NCBI GenBank assembly: GCA_016706225.1
Contig: JADJKB010000015.1
Location: 62,001 to 126,000 of the forward strand
Direction: 5' to 3'
Origin: Myxococcales bacterium
Lineage (GTDB): Bacteria; Myxococcota_A; Polyangia; Polyangiales; Polyangiaceae
Length of the DNA stretch: 64,000 bases
A program made the translations under genes and the position numbers. Each line of letters opens with the position of its first letter. Position 1 is the stretch's first letter. This document shows positions 48,673 through 56,303 of the stretch, one piece after another. The notes beneath the pieces were generated by a model. The model was given only the letters and a program-made list of their open reading frames with translations. It ran no database searches and was not told the origin of the DNA.

Positions 48673-48707
48673 CCCGGCGCGAGCACGAGCAAAGGGGGCT
48701 TGCCGGG
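48673..48707 (-). promoter_or_regulatory. Possible intercistronic hairpin after the BMC-H gene
   Basis: CCCGGC and GCCGGG, 23 bases apart, form a 6-bp perfect stem in the 68-base gap between the hexamer and vertex-protein genes. There is no T run. It could stabilise upstream mRNA or attenuate transcription, giving more hexamer than pentamer, but the stem is short. Confidence 0.25.
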
Positions 48708-48713
48708 AAAGTC

Positions 48714-49031
48714 TTACTTGCCGCCCCGCGACTTGAGCTCTTGCTCCACCTCGGCTTGGCGCCCGAGCGGCAGCACGAGGTCCACGTTGACGTGGGGACG
48801 CGCGATGATGTGCGTGGCCACGATTTCGCCGACGCGCGCTGCGTTGGCTTGACCGGCGTCGACCGCGGCCTTCACCGCGGCGACGTCGCCCCGGATGATC
48901 GCGGTGACGTATCCACCGCCGGTCTTCTCGTAGGCCATGAGCTCGACCTTTGCCGCTTTGACCATGGCGTCGGACGCCTCAACCATTGCCGCGAAGGAGC
49001 GGCACTCGATCATACCCAATGCTTCGGCCAT
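48714..49031 (-). CDS. BMC hexameric shell protein (BMC-H)
   Basis: 105 residues, one BMC domain filling residues 4-88 (ALGMIECRSFAAMVEASDAM, YEKTGGGYVTAIIRGDVAAV, VGEIVATHIIARPH). Six copies form the hexagonal tile that makes up most of the facets. It is the only BMC-H in the operon, as in H. ochraceum. A polar tail (EVEQELKSRGGK) follows the domain. Confidence 0.97.
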   Translation of the reverse strand: MAEALGMIECRSFAAMVEASDAMVKAAKVELMAYEKTGGGYVTAIIRGDVAAVKAAVDAGQANAARVGEIVATHIIARPHVNVDLVLPLGRQAEVEQELKSRGGK

Positions 49032-49081
49032 TTCCGTTCTCCGTGTTGCTGAGGCGTTGTCGTACCCGCCGCTCGTTGTCG

Positions 49082-49702
49082 TTACTTACCGGCTCGCCCA
49101 ACGAGCCCTTTGATTGCTCTCTCGGCCGCAGGCACCGCTACATCGATGTCGCGGTCACTGCCCGCCAGGTAGACCCGCCCGAGGGACCCGAAACTCACGA
49201 TTTCGAGCACCTTGATGTGGGCTGCCTTCTCTGCCTCGTTCGCGGCGAGCGCCGCGTTGGCGGCGGGCTGCACCTCGAGCGTGTAGAGCGTCTGTCCGGC
49301 GACGATCATGTGGCCGTGGCGCACGCGGTTGATGAGCTGCGTCTGGCGATCGTCGAGGTGACGGATGACCGTCGAGGACAGGATCTCGGGTTTGATGCGC
49401 GCTGACTCTTCCGCGCCGATCTCGGCGAGGATTGCCTCGCCGGCGCGTCGAACCTCGGCCTGCTGGTCGTGGTGGATTTCGAGCAGTCCGTACAGGCGCT
49501 CGACGATCTGCATGCCGGGCTTCACCCCAGTCGCCTTGATGGCGATGTCGGTGAGTCGGTTGATCTCGATGCCGGGGGCGATCTCGATGAAGAGCGACGC
49601 CTGGCCGCGCACCGGCAAGAAGCCCTTGGCCACGGTGCCGAGGAACGCGGCGTGCTGCGGCTGCAGCGAGTCCAAAAATACGAAGCTTCGAAGATCGATC
49701 AC
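49082..49702 (-). CDS. BMC tandem-domain shell protein (BMC-T), paralogue 2
   Basis: 206 residues. DLRSFVFLDSLQPQHAAFLG opens the first domain and LSSTVIRHLDDRQTQLINRV the second. PGMQIVERLYGLLEIHH lies near the end of the first. It is clearly homologous along its length to the gene just upstream (49706-50341), so it comes from a local duplication. Trimers of such proteins tile facets. The 3-base gap between the two genes implies coupling. Confidence 0.94.
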   Translation of the reverse strand: MIDLRSFVFLDSLQPQHAAFLGTVAKGFLPVRGQASLFIEIAPGIEINRLTDIAIKATGVKPGMQIVERLYGLLEIHHDQQAEVRRAGEAILAEIGAEESARIKPEILSSTVIRHLDDRQTQLINRVRHGHMIVAGQTLYTLEVQPAANAALAANEAEKAAHIKVLEIVSFGSLGRVYLAGSDRDIDVAVPAAERAIKGLVGRAGK

Positions 49703-49705
49703 GGC

Positions 49706-50341
49706 TCAGTCCTTCCGCGAAGCCTTCGCCTCGCGTCCCTTCAGCGACTCGATCGCCTTTTCGGCGGCCACGCTCGCCACGTCGATGTCACGCTGCTCGC
49801 CGCCCAGGTAGATACGCCCGAACGCGCCCGTCATGCGCACGTCCACGACGTTGATCTCGGCGGCCTTCTCGGCTTCGTTGGCGGCGAAAGCCGCGTAACC
49901 AGCCGGCTCGACCTCCATGATGAAGAGTGACTCCTGGGCGATCAGCATCATGCCCTGGCGGTTGCGGTTGATGAGCTGAACCTGGAGGTCGTCGACGTGT
50001 TTGATGACCTGCGACGAGAGCACTCGGGGTTTGATGCGGTCCTCTTCCTTGAGCTCGAGGGCCGCCAGGATCGCGATACCCGCCTGCCGCACGTCGGCCT
50101 GGGAAGGGCTGTGCAGCTCGAGCATGCCGTACAGGCGTTCGACGATCTGCATACCGGGGCGGACGTCGGTCGCCTTCACGGCGATGTCGGTCACGCGGTT
50201 GATCTCGATGCCCGGGGAGATCTCGACGATCAGCGACGCTTCGTTCGCGACCGGCAAGAACCCCTTGGCGATGGTCCCCAGGTACGCCGCGAGCTGCGGC
50301 TGAAGTGAATCGAGGAAAACGAAGCTTCGGAGGTCGGCCAT
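49706..50341 (-). CDS. BMC tandem-domain shell protein (BMC-T), paralogue 1
   Basis: 211 residues with the same two-domain layout as its neighbour (DLRSFVFLDSLQPQLAAYLG; PGMQIVERLYGMLELHS; LSSQVIKHVDDLQVQLINRN). The domains are permuted tandem BMC folds like those of the H. ochraceum BMC-T1 type, an assignment from memory. It has a slightly longer, Lys/Arg-rich C-terminus (EAKASRKD). It follows rpiB-deoC and is the first shell gene. Confidence 0.94.
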   Translation of the reverse strand: MADLRSFVFLDSLQPQLAAYLGTIAKGFLPVANEASLIVEISPGIEINRVTDIAVKATDVRPGMQIVERLYGMLELHSPSQADVRQAGIAILAALELKEEDRIKPRVLSSQVIKHVDDLQVQLINRNRQGMMLIAQESLFIMEVEPAGYAAFAANEAEKAAEINVVDVRMTGAFGRIYLGGEQRDIDVASVAAEKAIESLKGREAKASRKD

Positions 50342-50369
50342 CGTGGCTGCTTCTCACCTTTCGGGGCTG

Positions 50370-51803
50370 CTAGTACGCAGCCTTCGCGGACGCTTGGTCG
50401 GATTTTTCCCCGCGCGACTCCTGAACGATCTTCACTCCGACCGACGCACCAATGCGCGTCGCGCCGGCCTGGATCATCTTGCGCGCGTCATCCACCGAGC
50501 CGACGCCGCCCGATGCCTTGACGCCGAGCCGGTGATCGACGGCCGTGGCCATCAGCGTGACGTCGTGGACCGTCGCGCCGCCCTTCGCGAACCCGGTCGA
50601 GGTCTTGACGAAGTCGGCGCGCGCCTTCTTGGCGGCGACGCAGCCTGCAATCTTCTCTTCGTCCGTGAGCAGGGCCGTCTCGAGGATCACCTTCAGGATC
50701 GCGCGCCCCTCGTGCACGGTCTCTGCGACGGTACGGATGTCGTCGTAGACGTATTTGTGGTCACCCGACTTGAGTGCGCCGATGGCGATCACCATGTCGA
50801 TCTCGCGCGCTCCGTCGCGCAGCGCGCGCCGCGCTTCGAGGGCCTTGATGTCGCTTGGGGTGGCGCCGAGCGGGAAGCCGACGACCGTGCAGACCAGGGC
50901 CGAGGAGCCCTTGAGTTTGTCGGCGCAACGCCTGACGTGCACGGGGTTCACACACACCGAAGCGAAGCCGAATTTGGCCGCTTCGGCGCACAGTTTGTCG
51001 ATGTCCGCGTAGGTGGCCTCGGGCTTGAGCAGCGTGTGGTCGATGAACTTCGCGATGTCTTCGGGCACGGCGCCGAGCCCCGGCGCGCTGGCGAGGCGCA
51101 TCGGGCCGTTTCCGACGATGGCCCGCACGCTGTCCGCCCGCTTCGAAATGCAGTTTCCGCAGGCGACGCACACGCCGTTTTCACAGAAGCTCGGCGCGCC
51201 GCCGGGCATGTCCGTCGCTCCGGAGAGCAGCGTCGGGTTCGCGCTGAGCACGTCGACGATCGCTTGGACGAGCGATGCACGGTCTGTGCTGGGCATGAGC
51301 TCGCTGGTCCTCGTGGTGTCGCTGAACGGCGGGAGGCTGCGCCCGTGGTCGAGCGCGTCGATCATCGCCACCCGGCGCTTGTGACGGTCCAGAGTACAAT
51401 CGGTCGTGAGAAAGGCGTCAAGGACTTTGATGGCGGTTTCTTCGCTCAGATAGCCGGCGCCGAGCGTGAGCAAGTTGGCGTCGTTGTGCTCGCGCGCGTT
51501 CCTCGCCGTGGCGACGTCGAACGCCATCGCCGAGCGCACGCCCGGGACTTTGTTCGCGACCATGCCGGAGCCGATGCCGGCGCCGTCGACCACGACGCCC
51601 CGCCACGCCTGACCACGCGCCACGGTCAGTGCCGCCGCGGTGGCGAACACCGGGTAGTCACACGCATCCTTGTTGTGCGTACCGGCGTCGATGATGGCCA
51701 CGCCCTGCTTCGAGAGGTGGCGCTTGAGCGCCTCTTTCAGGTCGAAGCCACCATGATCGCTGGCAAGGACGACTGGCCCGGCCGCGTGAATGGGCGTGCT
51801 CAT
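50370..51803 (-). CDS. RpiB-like / deoxyribose-phosphate aldolase fusion, BMC cargo
   Basis: 477 residues. Residues 10-150 are a RpiB/LacAB fold (LASDHGG; GAGIGSGMVANKVPGVRSA). Asp 73 stands where E. coli-type RpiB has its catalytic Cys. The linker (about 155-245) holds an amphipathic helix (DRASLVQAIVDVLSAN), a likely encapsulation peptide, and Cys 207, 212, 215 and 218. Residues 250-460 are DeoC: Asp 336 (EIDMV), Schiff-base Lys 400 (DFVKTSTGF) and Lys 429 (LGVKASGGV) are all present. DeoC splits 2-deoxyribose 5-phosphate to glyceraldehyde 3-phosphate and acetaldehyde. It is first in the operon. No strong ribosome-binding site is seen. Confidence 0.93.
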   Translation of the reverse strand: MSTPIHAAGPVVLASDHGGFDLKEALKRHLSKQGVAIIDAGTHNKDACDYPVFATAAALTVARGQAWRGVVVDGAGIGSGMVANKVPGVRSAMAFDVATARNAREHNDANLLTLGAGYLSEETAIKVLDAFLTTDCTLDRHKRRVAMIDALDHGRSLPPFSDTTRTSELMPSTDRASLVQAIVDVLSANPTLLSGATDMPGGAPSFCENGVCVACGNCISKRADSVRAIVGNGPMRLASAPGLGAVPEDIAKFIDHTLLKPEATYADIDKLCAEAAKFGFASVCVNPVHVRRCADKLKGSSALVCTVVGFPLGATPSDIKALEARRALRDGAREIDMVIAIGALKSGDHKYVYDDIRTVAETVHEGRAILKVILETALLTDEEKIAGCVAAKKARADFVKTSTGFAKGGATVHDVTLMATAVDHRLGVKASGGVGSVDDARKMIQAGATRIGASVGVKIVQESRGEKSDQASAKAAY

Positions 51804-51845
51804 CGGGAAGGGACGGACGCTAGCTCAGGCGGCGGGATCATGGAA
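51784..51845 (+). repeat. Border repeat at the BMC operon start, copy 1
   Basis: About 62 bp covering the first codons and 5' leader of rpiB-deoC. They recur, with a few substitutions and one 1-base indel, at 52603-52664 in the same orientation. Confidence 0.85.
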
Positions 51846-52031
51846 GCGCGCTCGCCATGGGACGCCGGCAGTTGTGGTGGCTACCATTCGCATCCGCCTC
51901 ATGATCTCGCGCGCGGCGCTCCTCGCGGACGACCCTGGGAAGTCCCCGGCGGGGGAGAACGCGCTTCTGCGCCAGCCGCTCCTCGTCGCCGCGCGACGCG
52001 CTTCGTGACACCCGACGGGCCGACGGGGTGA

Positions 52032-52499
52032 TCGGTTGCGCGCCCGAGCTTCGCGGCGGCCAGCGCCCTCGGAGAAGAGCTCGGGCCACCCTTCAAGCGT
52101 GGGCGCGGTGGGCCCGGGGGTTGGATCATCCTCGACGAACCCGAGCTCCACTTGTCAAACGACATCCTCGTCCCGGATCTCGGGGGTTGGAAAAGGACCC
52201 GCATGCCCGCGGTCCGAAACGAGCCGTATTTTACCCTCGCGCCCGACTGGGTGTGCGAGGTGCTCTCACCGTCGAGCACGAAGACCGATCGCGCTGACAA
52301 GTTGCCAATCTACGCGCGCGAGGCCGTTGGCCACGTGTGGCTGGTGAATCCACTTGACCATACGCTGGAGGCCCTGCGGCTCGAGACCGGGCGCTACACC
52401 AGCCTCGCCGTGTGGCGCGATGCTGCTCGTGGCCGAGCCGAGCCTTTCGAGGCCATCGAGCTCGACCTCTCCATTCTGTGGGCCGATGTGCAACTCTGA
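52032..52499 (+). pseudogene. Uma2-family (DUF820) nuclease-like remnant, N-terminus lost
   Basis: The frame gives ALGEELGPPFKRGRGG, then GGWIILDEPELHLSNDILVPDLGGW, YFTLAPDWVCEVLSPSS and YAREAVGHVWLVNP. These are the Uma2 core, including the Asp, Glu-x-Leu-Ser-Pro and Lys/Tyr elements of its restriction-endonuclease-like fold. An in-frame stop at 52029-52031 removes the N-terminal third, so it looks dead unless a start at TTG 52152 yields a partial protein. It lies between two copies of the BMC border repeat. Confidence 0.7.
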
Positions 52500-52602
52500 C
52501 GTCAGTGCGTGAACGGCGGGTCACCTCGCTGCCAGCGCGCTCCAGTGGGCTTCGAGGAAGGTTCTCCAGGACGTTTGCTTGCCGCGCTCCGGAGCTGGCT
52601 CG

Positions 52603-52664
52603 GCGTGAACGGGCGTGCTCATCAGGAGGCAGCGACGCTAGATCAGGCGGCGGGATCATCGAAG
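52603..52664 (+). repeat. Border repeat upstream of tpiA, copy 2
   Basis: This is the second copy of 51784-51845. It still carries the antisense ATG AGC ACG CCC start of an rpiB-like gene, but no gene follows it leftwards. It ends 41 bases before the tpiA ATG. The rest of the 52500-52705 gap holds nothing else I can identify. Confidence 0.85.
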
Positions 52665-52705
52665 GCAGGAGCCTATTGTCGTGGGCTTCCCGACGCCGTA
52701 CGCAG

Positions 52706-53488
52706 ATGGGCGTGAATCCCGAGCGCAGACCCTTCATCGCCGGCAACTGGAAGATGAACCTCGGCGGCCCCGAAGCCAGAGAGCTGTCCGGCGCGGTGGC
52801 GAGCGCGGTTCGGTCGTTCGACCGCGTCGACGTGCTCGTCGCCCCTCCGTTCACCGCGCTCCACGCCGTCCGCGCGATGTTGGACGAGGCCGAGAGCCGC
52901 GTCGCGCTCGGTGCGCAGAACATGAGCGACGAGGACGACGGTGCGCTCACGGGCGAGATCTCCAGCGCGATGTTGCGCGCGATGGGCGTGACGTGGGTGC
53001 TTCTGGGTCACAGCGAGCGCCGCCAACGTTGCGGCGAGACGGACGAGCTCGTCGCGAAAAAGTGCGCGCGGGCCATGACGACGGGGCCGAGACCCATCGT
53101 GTGTGTCGGCGAGACCCTCGCCGAGCGGGAAGCAGGAACGACGCTCGCGGTGGTCGAGCGGCAGGTCAAAGCGGTGCTGGGGGAGCTAGTGCGCCAGCCA
53201 GGCTTTGGCGCCATCGCCTACGAGCCGGTGTGGGCCATCGGCACGGGCAAGGTGGCGAGCCCCGAAGATGCGGAGACCGTGCACGCGTCGATTCGCGCGA
53301 TGCTGGCCGGAGCGTCGGACGCCCTCGCGAGAGCAACGCGGGTGCTCTACGGCGGCAGCGTGAAGGCCGACAACGCGGCCCTCCTCTTGGGTCAGCCCAA
53401 CATCGACGGCGCGCTGGTCGGGGGTGCGTCACTGGACGCGGCGGGTTTTGCTCGGATCGTCGCAGCCGCCGACCACGCGCCTCAGTGA
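52706..53488 (+). CDS. tpiA: Triosephosphate isomerase
   Basis: 260 residues from ATG 52706. The catalytic residues are in place: Lys in GNWKMN, His in LLGHSERR, Glu in AYEPVWAIGTG, and the phosphate-binding YGGSVK with VGGASL. It interconverts glyceraldehyde 3-phosphate and dihydroxyacetone phosphate. Since DeoC in the adjacent BMC makes glyceraldehyde 3-phosphate, a dedicated role beside the general glycolytic one is plausible. No encapsulation helix is visible, so it is probably cytosolic. It is divergent from the BMC operon across the Uma2 remnant. Confidence 0.95.
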   Translation: MGVNPERRPFIAGNWKMNLGGPEARELSGAVASAVRSFDRVDVLVAPPFTALHAVRAMLDEAESRVALGAQNMSDEDDGALTGEISSAMLRAMGVTWVLLGHSERRQRCGETDELVAKKCARAMTTGPRPIVCVGETLAEREAGTTLAVVERQVKAVLGELVRQPGFGAIAYEPVWAIGTGKVASPEDAETVHASIRAMLAGASDALARATRVLYGGSVKADNAALLLGQPNIDGALVGGASLDAAGFARIVAAADHAPQ

Positions 53489-53588
53489 GTCGGCTCCAGC
53501 CCGCCCACGGCTGGCCGGCGGGCGGAGCGCTGCGCGGCCGAGGTGCTGTCGCTCGCCGACTTGGCGGTCGTGGCCGTACAATGGCCGG

Positions 53589-56288
53589 GTGACGAGCCGA
53601 CGCCGTGGGCCCCGACTGGTCGGACGCGACGCGGAGCTAGCGGAGATCGACCAGCTCGTCGCGGAAGCACACCTCGTGTGCGTCGTCGGGCCGCCCGGCG
53701 TCGGCAAGACGGCGCTCGCGCGCGCTTACTGGGCGGGCCTGCCGCGGGGGCGCTCCTGGTTCTTGAAGCTCGGCGACGCAGGTAACATCGACGCGCTGAT
53801 CTCCGCCTGCGCCCGGGCCATGGACGTCTCCGTCGCCGGCTCCAGCTCGACCGAAGCTGCGCTGGATCGACTGGCAGCGGCGCTCCGAGCTCGCGGTCCC
53901 GCGGTGCTGGTGGCTGACGGACTGGACTCGATCGCCGCTGCAGCAGCCGAGGCCATCACCCGACTGCTGGCCACGGCGACCGAGTTGCGGATCGTCGTCA
54001 CCTCGCGGTCCCCTCTGATGCTCGATGCTGAAGAAGTGCTCGAGCTTCGCCCGCTGTCACTCCCGGACGGCCCCGACCTCACCAACTCGGCGGCCGTCGA
54101 GCTGTTCATCGAGCGCGCTCGGGCCGTGCGCCCCGGCTTCACCGTCGCCGACGAAGACGCTCGACAGCTCGCGGCGCTGCTCCGCCGCGTCGATGGCCTG
54201 CCCCTCGGTATCGAGCTCAGCGCGTCGCGAGTCGGAGTGCTCGGCATCGGCGAGATCCTGGAGCGCCTCGAGCGCTCGACCGCTCCGCCTCTGTTCGCAG
54301 CGCTGGAGGCCGCGTGGAACCTGCTCGGTCAGGTCGAGCAGACTGCACTCGCGCGGGCCAGCGTGTTTCGGGGCGGGTTCGGGGTACTCGCGGCCGAGGC
54401 CGTGCTGGCTGATGGCGGCGACCTCGCCCCAGTCCTGGATCTTCTGGAATCCCTGCGTCGAAAGTCGATGCTGATGACGGAGCCCAAGACGACGCGATTT
54501 GGCGAGCACCGCTTCTTTCTTCTCGAGAGCCTGCGCCGGGTCGCTGCGGCGAAGCGGCCCGCCGATGCCGACGACGCGCGCCAACGGCACGCTGAGTACT
54601 ACACTGCGTTCGCCACGAGTTGGGCGGCGCTGGTAGACGGCGAGCGAGCTCTCGAAGCGGTGCACCGTCTGGCCCAAGAGCGGGACAACATCCGTGCCGC
54701 CGCGGATTACCATCTCGACGCGGTTGCACGGGGCACGCAGGCGGTGGAGAACGCCATTCGGACGTTGATCTCCCTCGAGCGGCTCGCGATCACCTCCGAC
54801 CCCGTCGCTTGGTACATCGAGCGATTGACGCGTGCACTCGAGCAGTCGGGCCGGATGACGACACCGCGGCTGGTAGCCGCTGCGCTCGCGACGCGCGCCA
54901 CTCTGCTGTTGTTCATCGGGAGAGGCGCCGCGGCGGTGGAGGACTATGAAAAGGCCCAAGCCATTGCCGATGCCGCCGGCGAGCTCGAGATGGCCGCGCG
55001 CATGCTCGCGGCCTCCGCGGTCGCGCGCTCGGGGTTCTTGCCGGAATCGGACGCGGGTCGACACGAGACGCTCCAGCAAGCGCTCGCGGACATGCGCCGG
55101 GCACTCGACGCGCATCCAACGCGAGACGTGCGCCGGGCGACGATGCTGAACAACCTGGGCGCGATCTACGACCGCATGGGAGACAAGCGCCGCGCCGAAC
55201 AGAGCGTCGAGGAGGCCATCCTCTGCCATGAACAGAGCTCTCGGGAGTCATCCCGCCTCGCCACCGCGCTCGCCGGTCGAGGTGAGCTCCGTCTGTACGC
55301 CGGGAGGCTCGGCGAGGCCGAACAAGACCTCACGCGCGCGCTCGCCATCAGCCGCCGCTTCGCCGATCCGCGGGCGCAGGCCTACGCACTCACTCAACTC
55401 TCCTTGATCGCGCTCGAGCGCGGCCTGGTGAGCGAGGCCCGCACCAAGCTCGAGCGCGCCCTCGAGCTGCATGCCGAGCACGCCTTCCGCTGGGTCGATG
55501 GCTTGGCTCGGGGACTTCTGGGCGACGTCAGGCGAGCCAGCGGCGAGCTGCCCGCCGCCGAGCTCGAGTATCGGACCGCCCTCGAGCTCGCCAAGGAACG
55601 AGGTGACACGCATGGAGAAGCAAGGTTGCTCGCGGCTCTCGGCGCTGTCGCGGCAGCCCGCGGAAACGCAGCCGCCGCGTCCGAGCTCCTGGGCGGGGCC
55701 GAGCGAGTGTCCGGTGACGCGAAGGACCGTGCATTCGTGAGCATCGAGCGCGGACATACCGAGCTGGCGGCAGCGCGCGTCGCGCGCGACCAGGGTGATT
55801 CGAGCGCCGAGCGCGCGCTGCTCGCTGGCGCCCGGGCCAGGTGCCTCGCCGCGACCTCGCCGGAAGAACCGCTCCTGCGCATCGCGCGCGGGCGCCTCGA
55901 GCTCGCGCTCTCGGCCGAGCTCGACGAACACGCGGCGCCTCCGGCTGATCTGTCTGGAGTGCTCGCGGTGGTAGCCGCCGACGGCAGCTCGTTCCAGCTG
56001 CCGGACACGACCGTTGTCCGGCTGAGCCGACGCCGAGCGCTGTGTCGCGTGCTCGAGGCGCTGGCGGCGCAGCGTCTCGTGACCCCCGGCGACGGTTTGT
56101 CGGTCGAGGAGCTGGTGCGCGCCGGCTGGCCCGGGGAAAACCCTTCGCGCCACTCCGGGGTGTTGCGGGTCCACAACGCGATCTCCACGCTGCGGAAGCT
56201 GGGTCTGGGCAGCGCTCTCGGTCGGCGCGAGGATGGATACTTCCTGGATCCGGACGTGCGCGTCGGACCACCGAGGCGCCCCGCCTGA
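53589..56288 (+). CDS. STAND-type ATPase regulator with TPRs and a C-terminal winged helix
   Basis: 899 residues from GTG 53589. The NTPase domain has Walker A GPPGVGKTALA (about 30-45), a Walker B-like VLVADGLDS, and RIVVTSRSPL. An NB-ARC-like helical part with DGLPLGIELSASRV follows. A long TPR array covers about 430-760 (NNLGAIYDRMGDKRRAEQSV; LYAGRLGEAEQDLTRALAI). The C-terminal 100 residues read as a winged-helix DNA-binding domain (LSVEELVRAGWPGE, then LRVHNAISTLRKLGL). It is probably a ligand-gated transcription regulator. It lies 100 bases after tpiA on the same strand, so a link to the BMC is possible. Confidence 0.85.
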   Translation: MTSRRRGPRLVGRDAELAEIDQLVAEAHLVCVVGPPGVGKTALARAYWAGLPRGRSWFLKLGDAGNIDALISACARAMDVSVAGSSSTEAALDRLAAALRARGPAVLVADGLDSIAAAAAEAITRLLATATELRIVVTSRSPLMLDAEEVLELRPLSLPDGPDLTNSAAVELFIERARAVRPGFTVADEDARQLAALLRRVDGLPLGIELSASRVGVLGIGEILERLERSTAPPLFAALEAAWNLLGQVEQTALARASVFRGGFGVLAAEAVLADGGDLAPVLDLLESLRRKSMLMTEPKTTRFGEHRFFLLESLRRVAAAKRPADADDARQRHAEYYTAFATSWAALVDGERALEAVHRLAQERDNIRAAADYHLDAVARGTQAVENAIRTLISLERLAITSDPVAWYIERLTRALEQSGRMTTPRLVAAALATRATLLLFIGRGAAAVEDYEKAQAIADAAGELEMAARMLAASAVARSGFLPESDAGRHETLQQALADMRRALDAHPTRDVRRATMLNNLGAIYDRMGDKRRAEQSVEEAILCHEQSSRESSRLATALAGRGELRLYAGRLGEAEQDLTRALAISRRFADPRAQAYALTQLSLIALERGLVSEARTKLERALELHAEHAFRWVDGLARGLLGDVRRASGELPAAELEYRTALELAKERGDTHGEARLLAALGAVAAARGNAAAASELLGGAERVSGDAKDRAFVSIERGHTELAAARVARDQGDSSAERALLAGARARCLAATSPEEPLLRIARGRLELALSAELDEHAAPPADLSGVLAVVAADGSSFQLPDTTVVRLSRRRALCRVLEALAAQRLVTPGDGLSVEELVRAGWPGENPSRHSGVLRVHNAISTLRKLGLGSALGRREDGYFLDPDVRVGPPRRPA

Positions 56289-56303
56289 GCTGCTTTCGGG
56301 GGC

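Noticed and set aside
53424..53588. N-terminal extension of the STAND protein
   Set aside because: It would overlap the end of tpiA in another frame and gives Arg-rich nonsense. GTG 53589 begins just before the conserved part.
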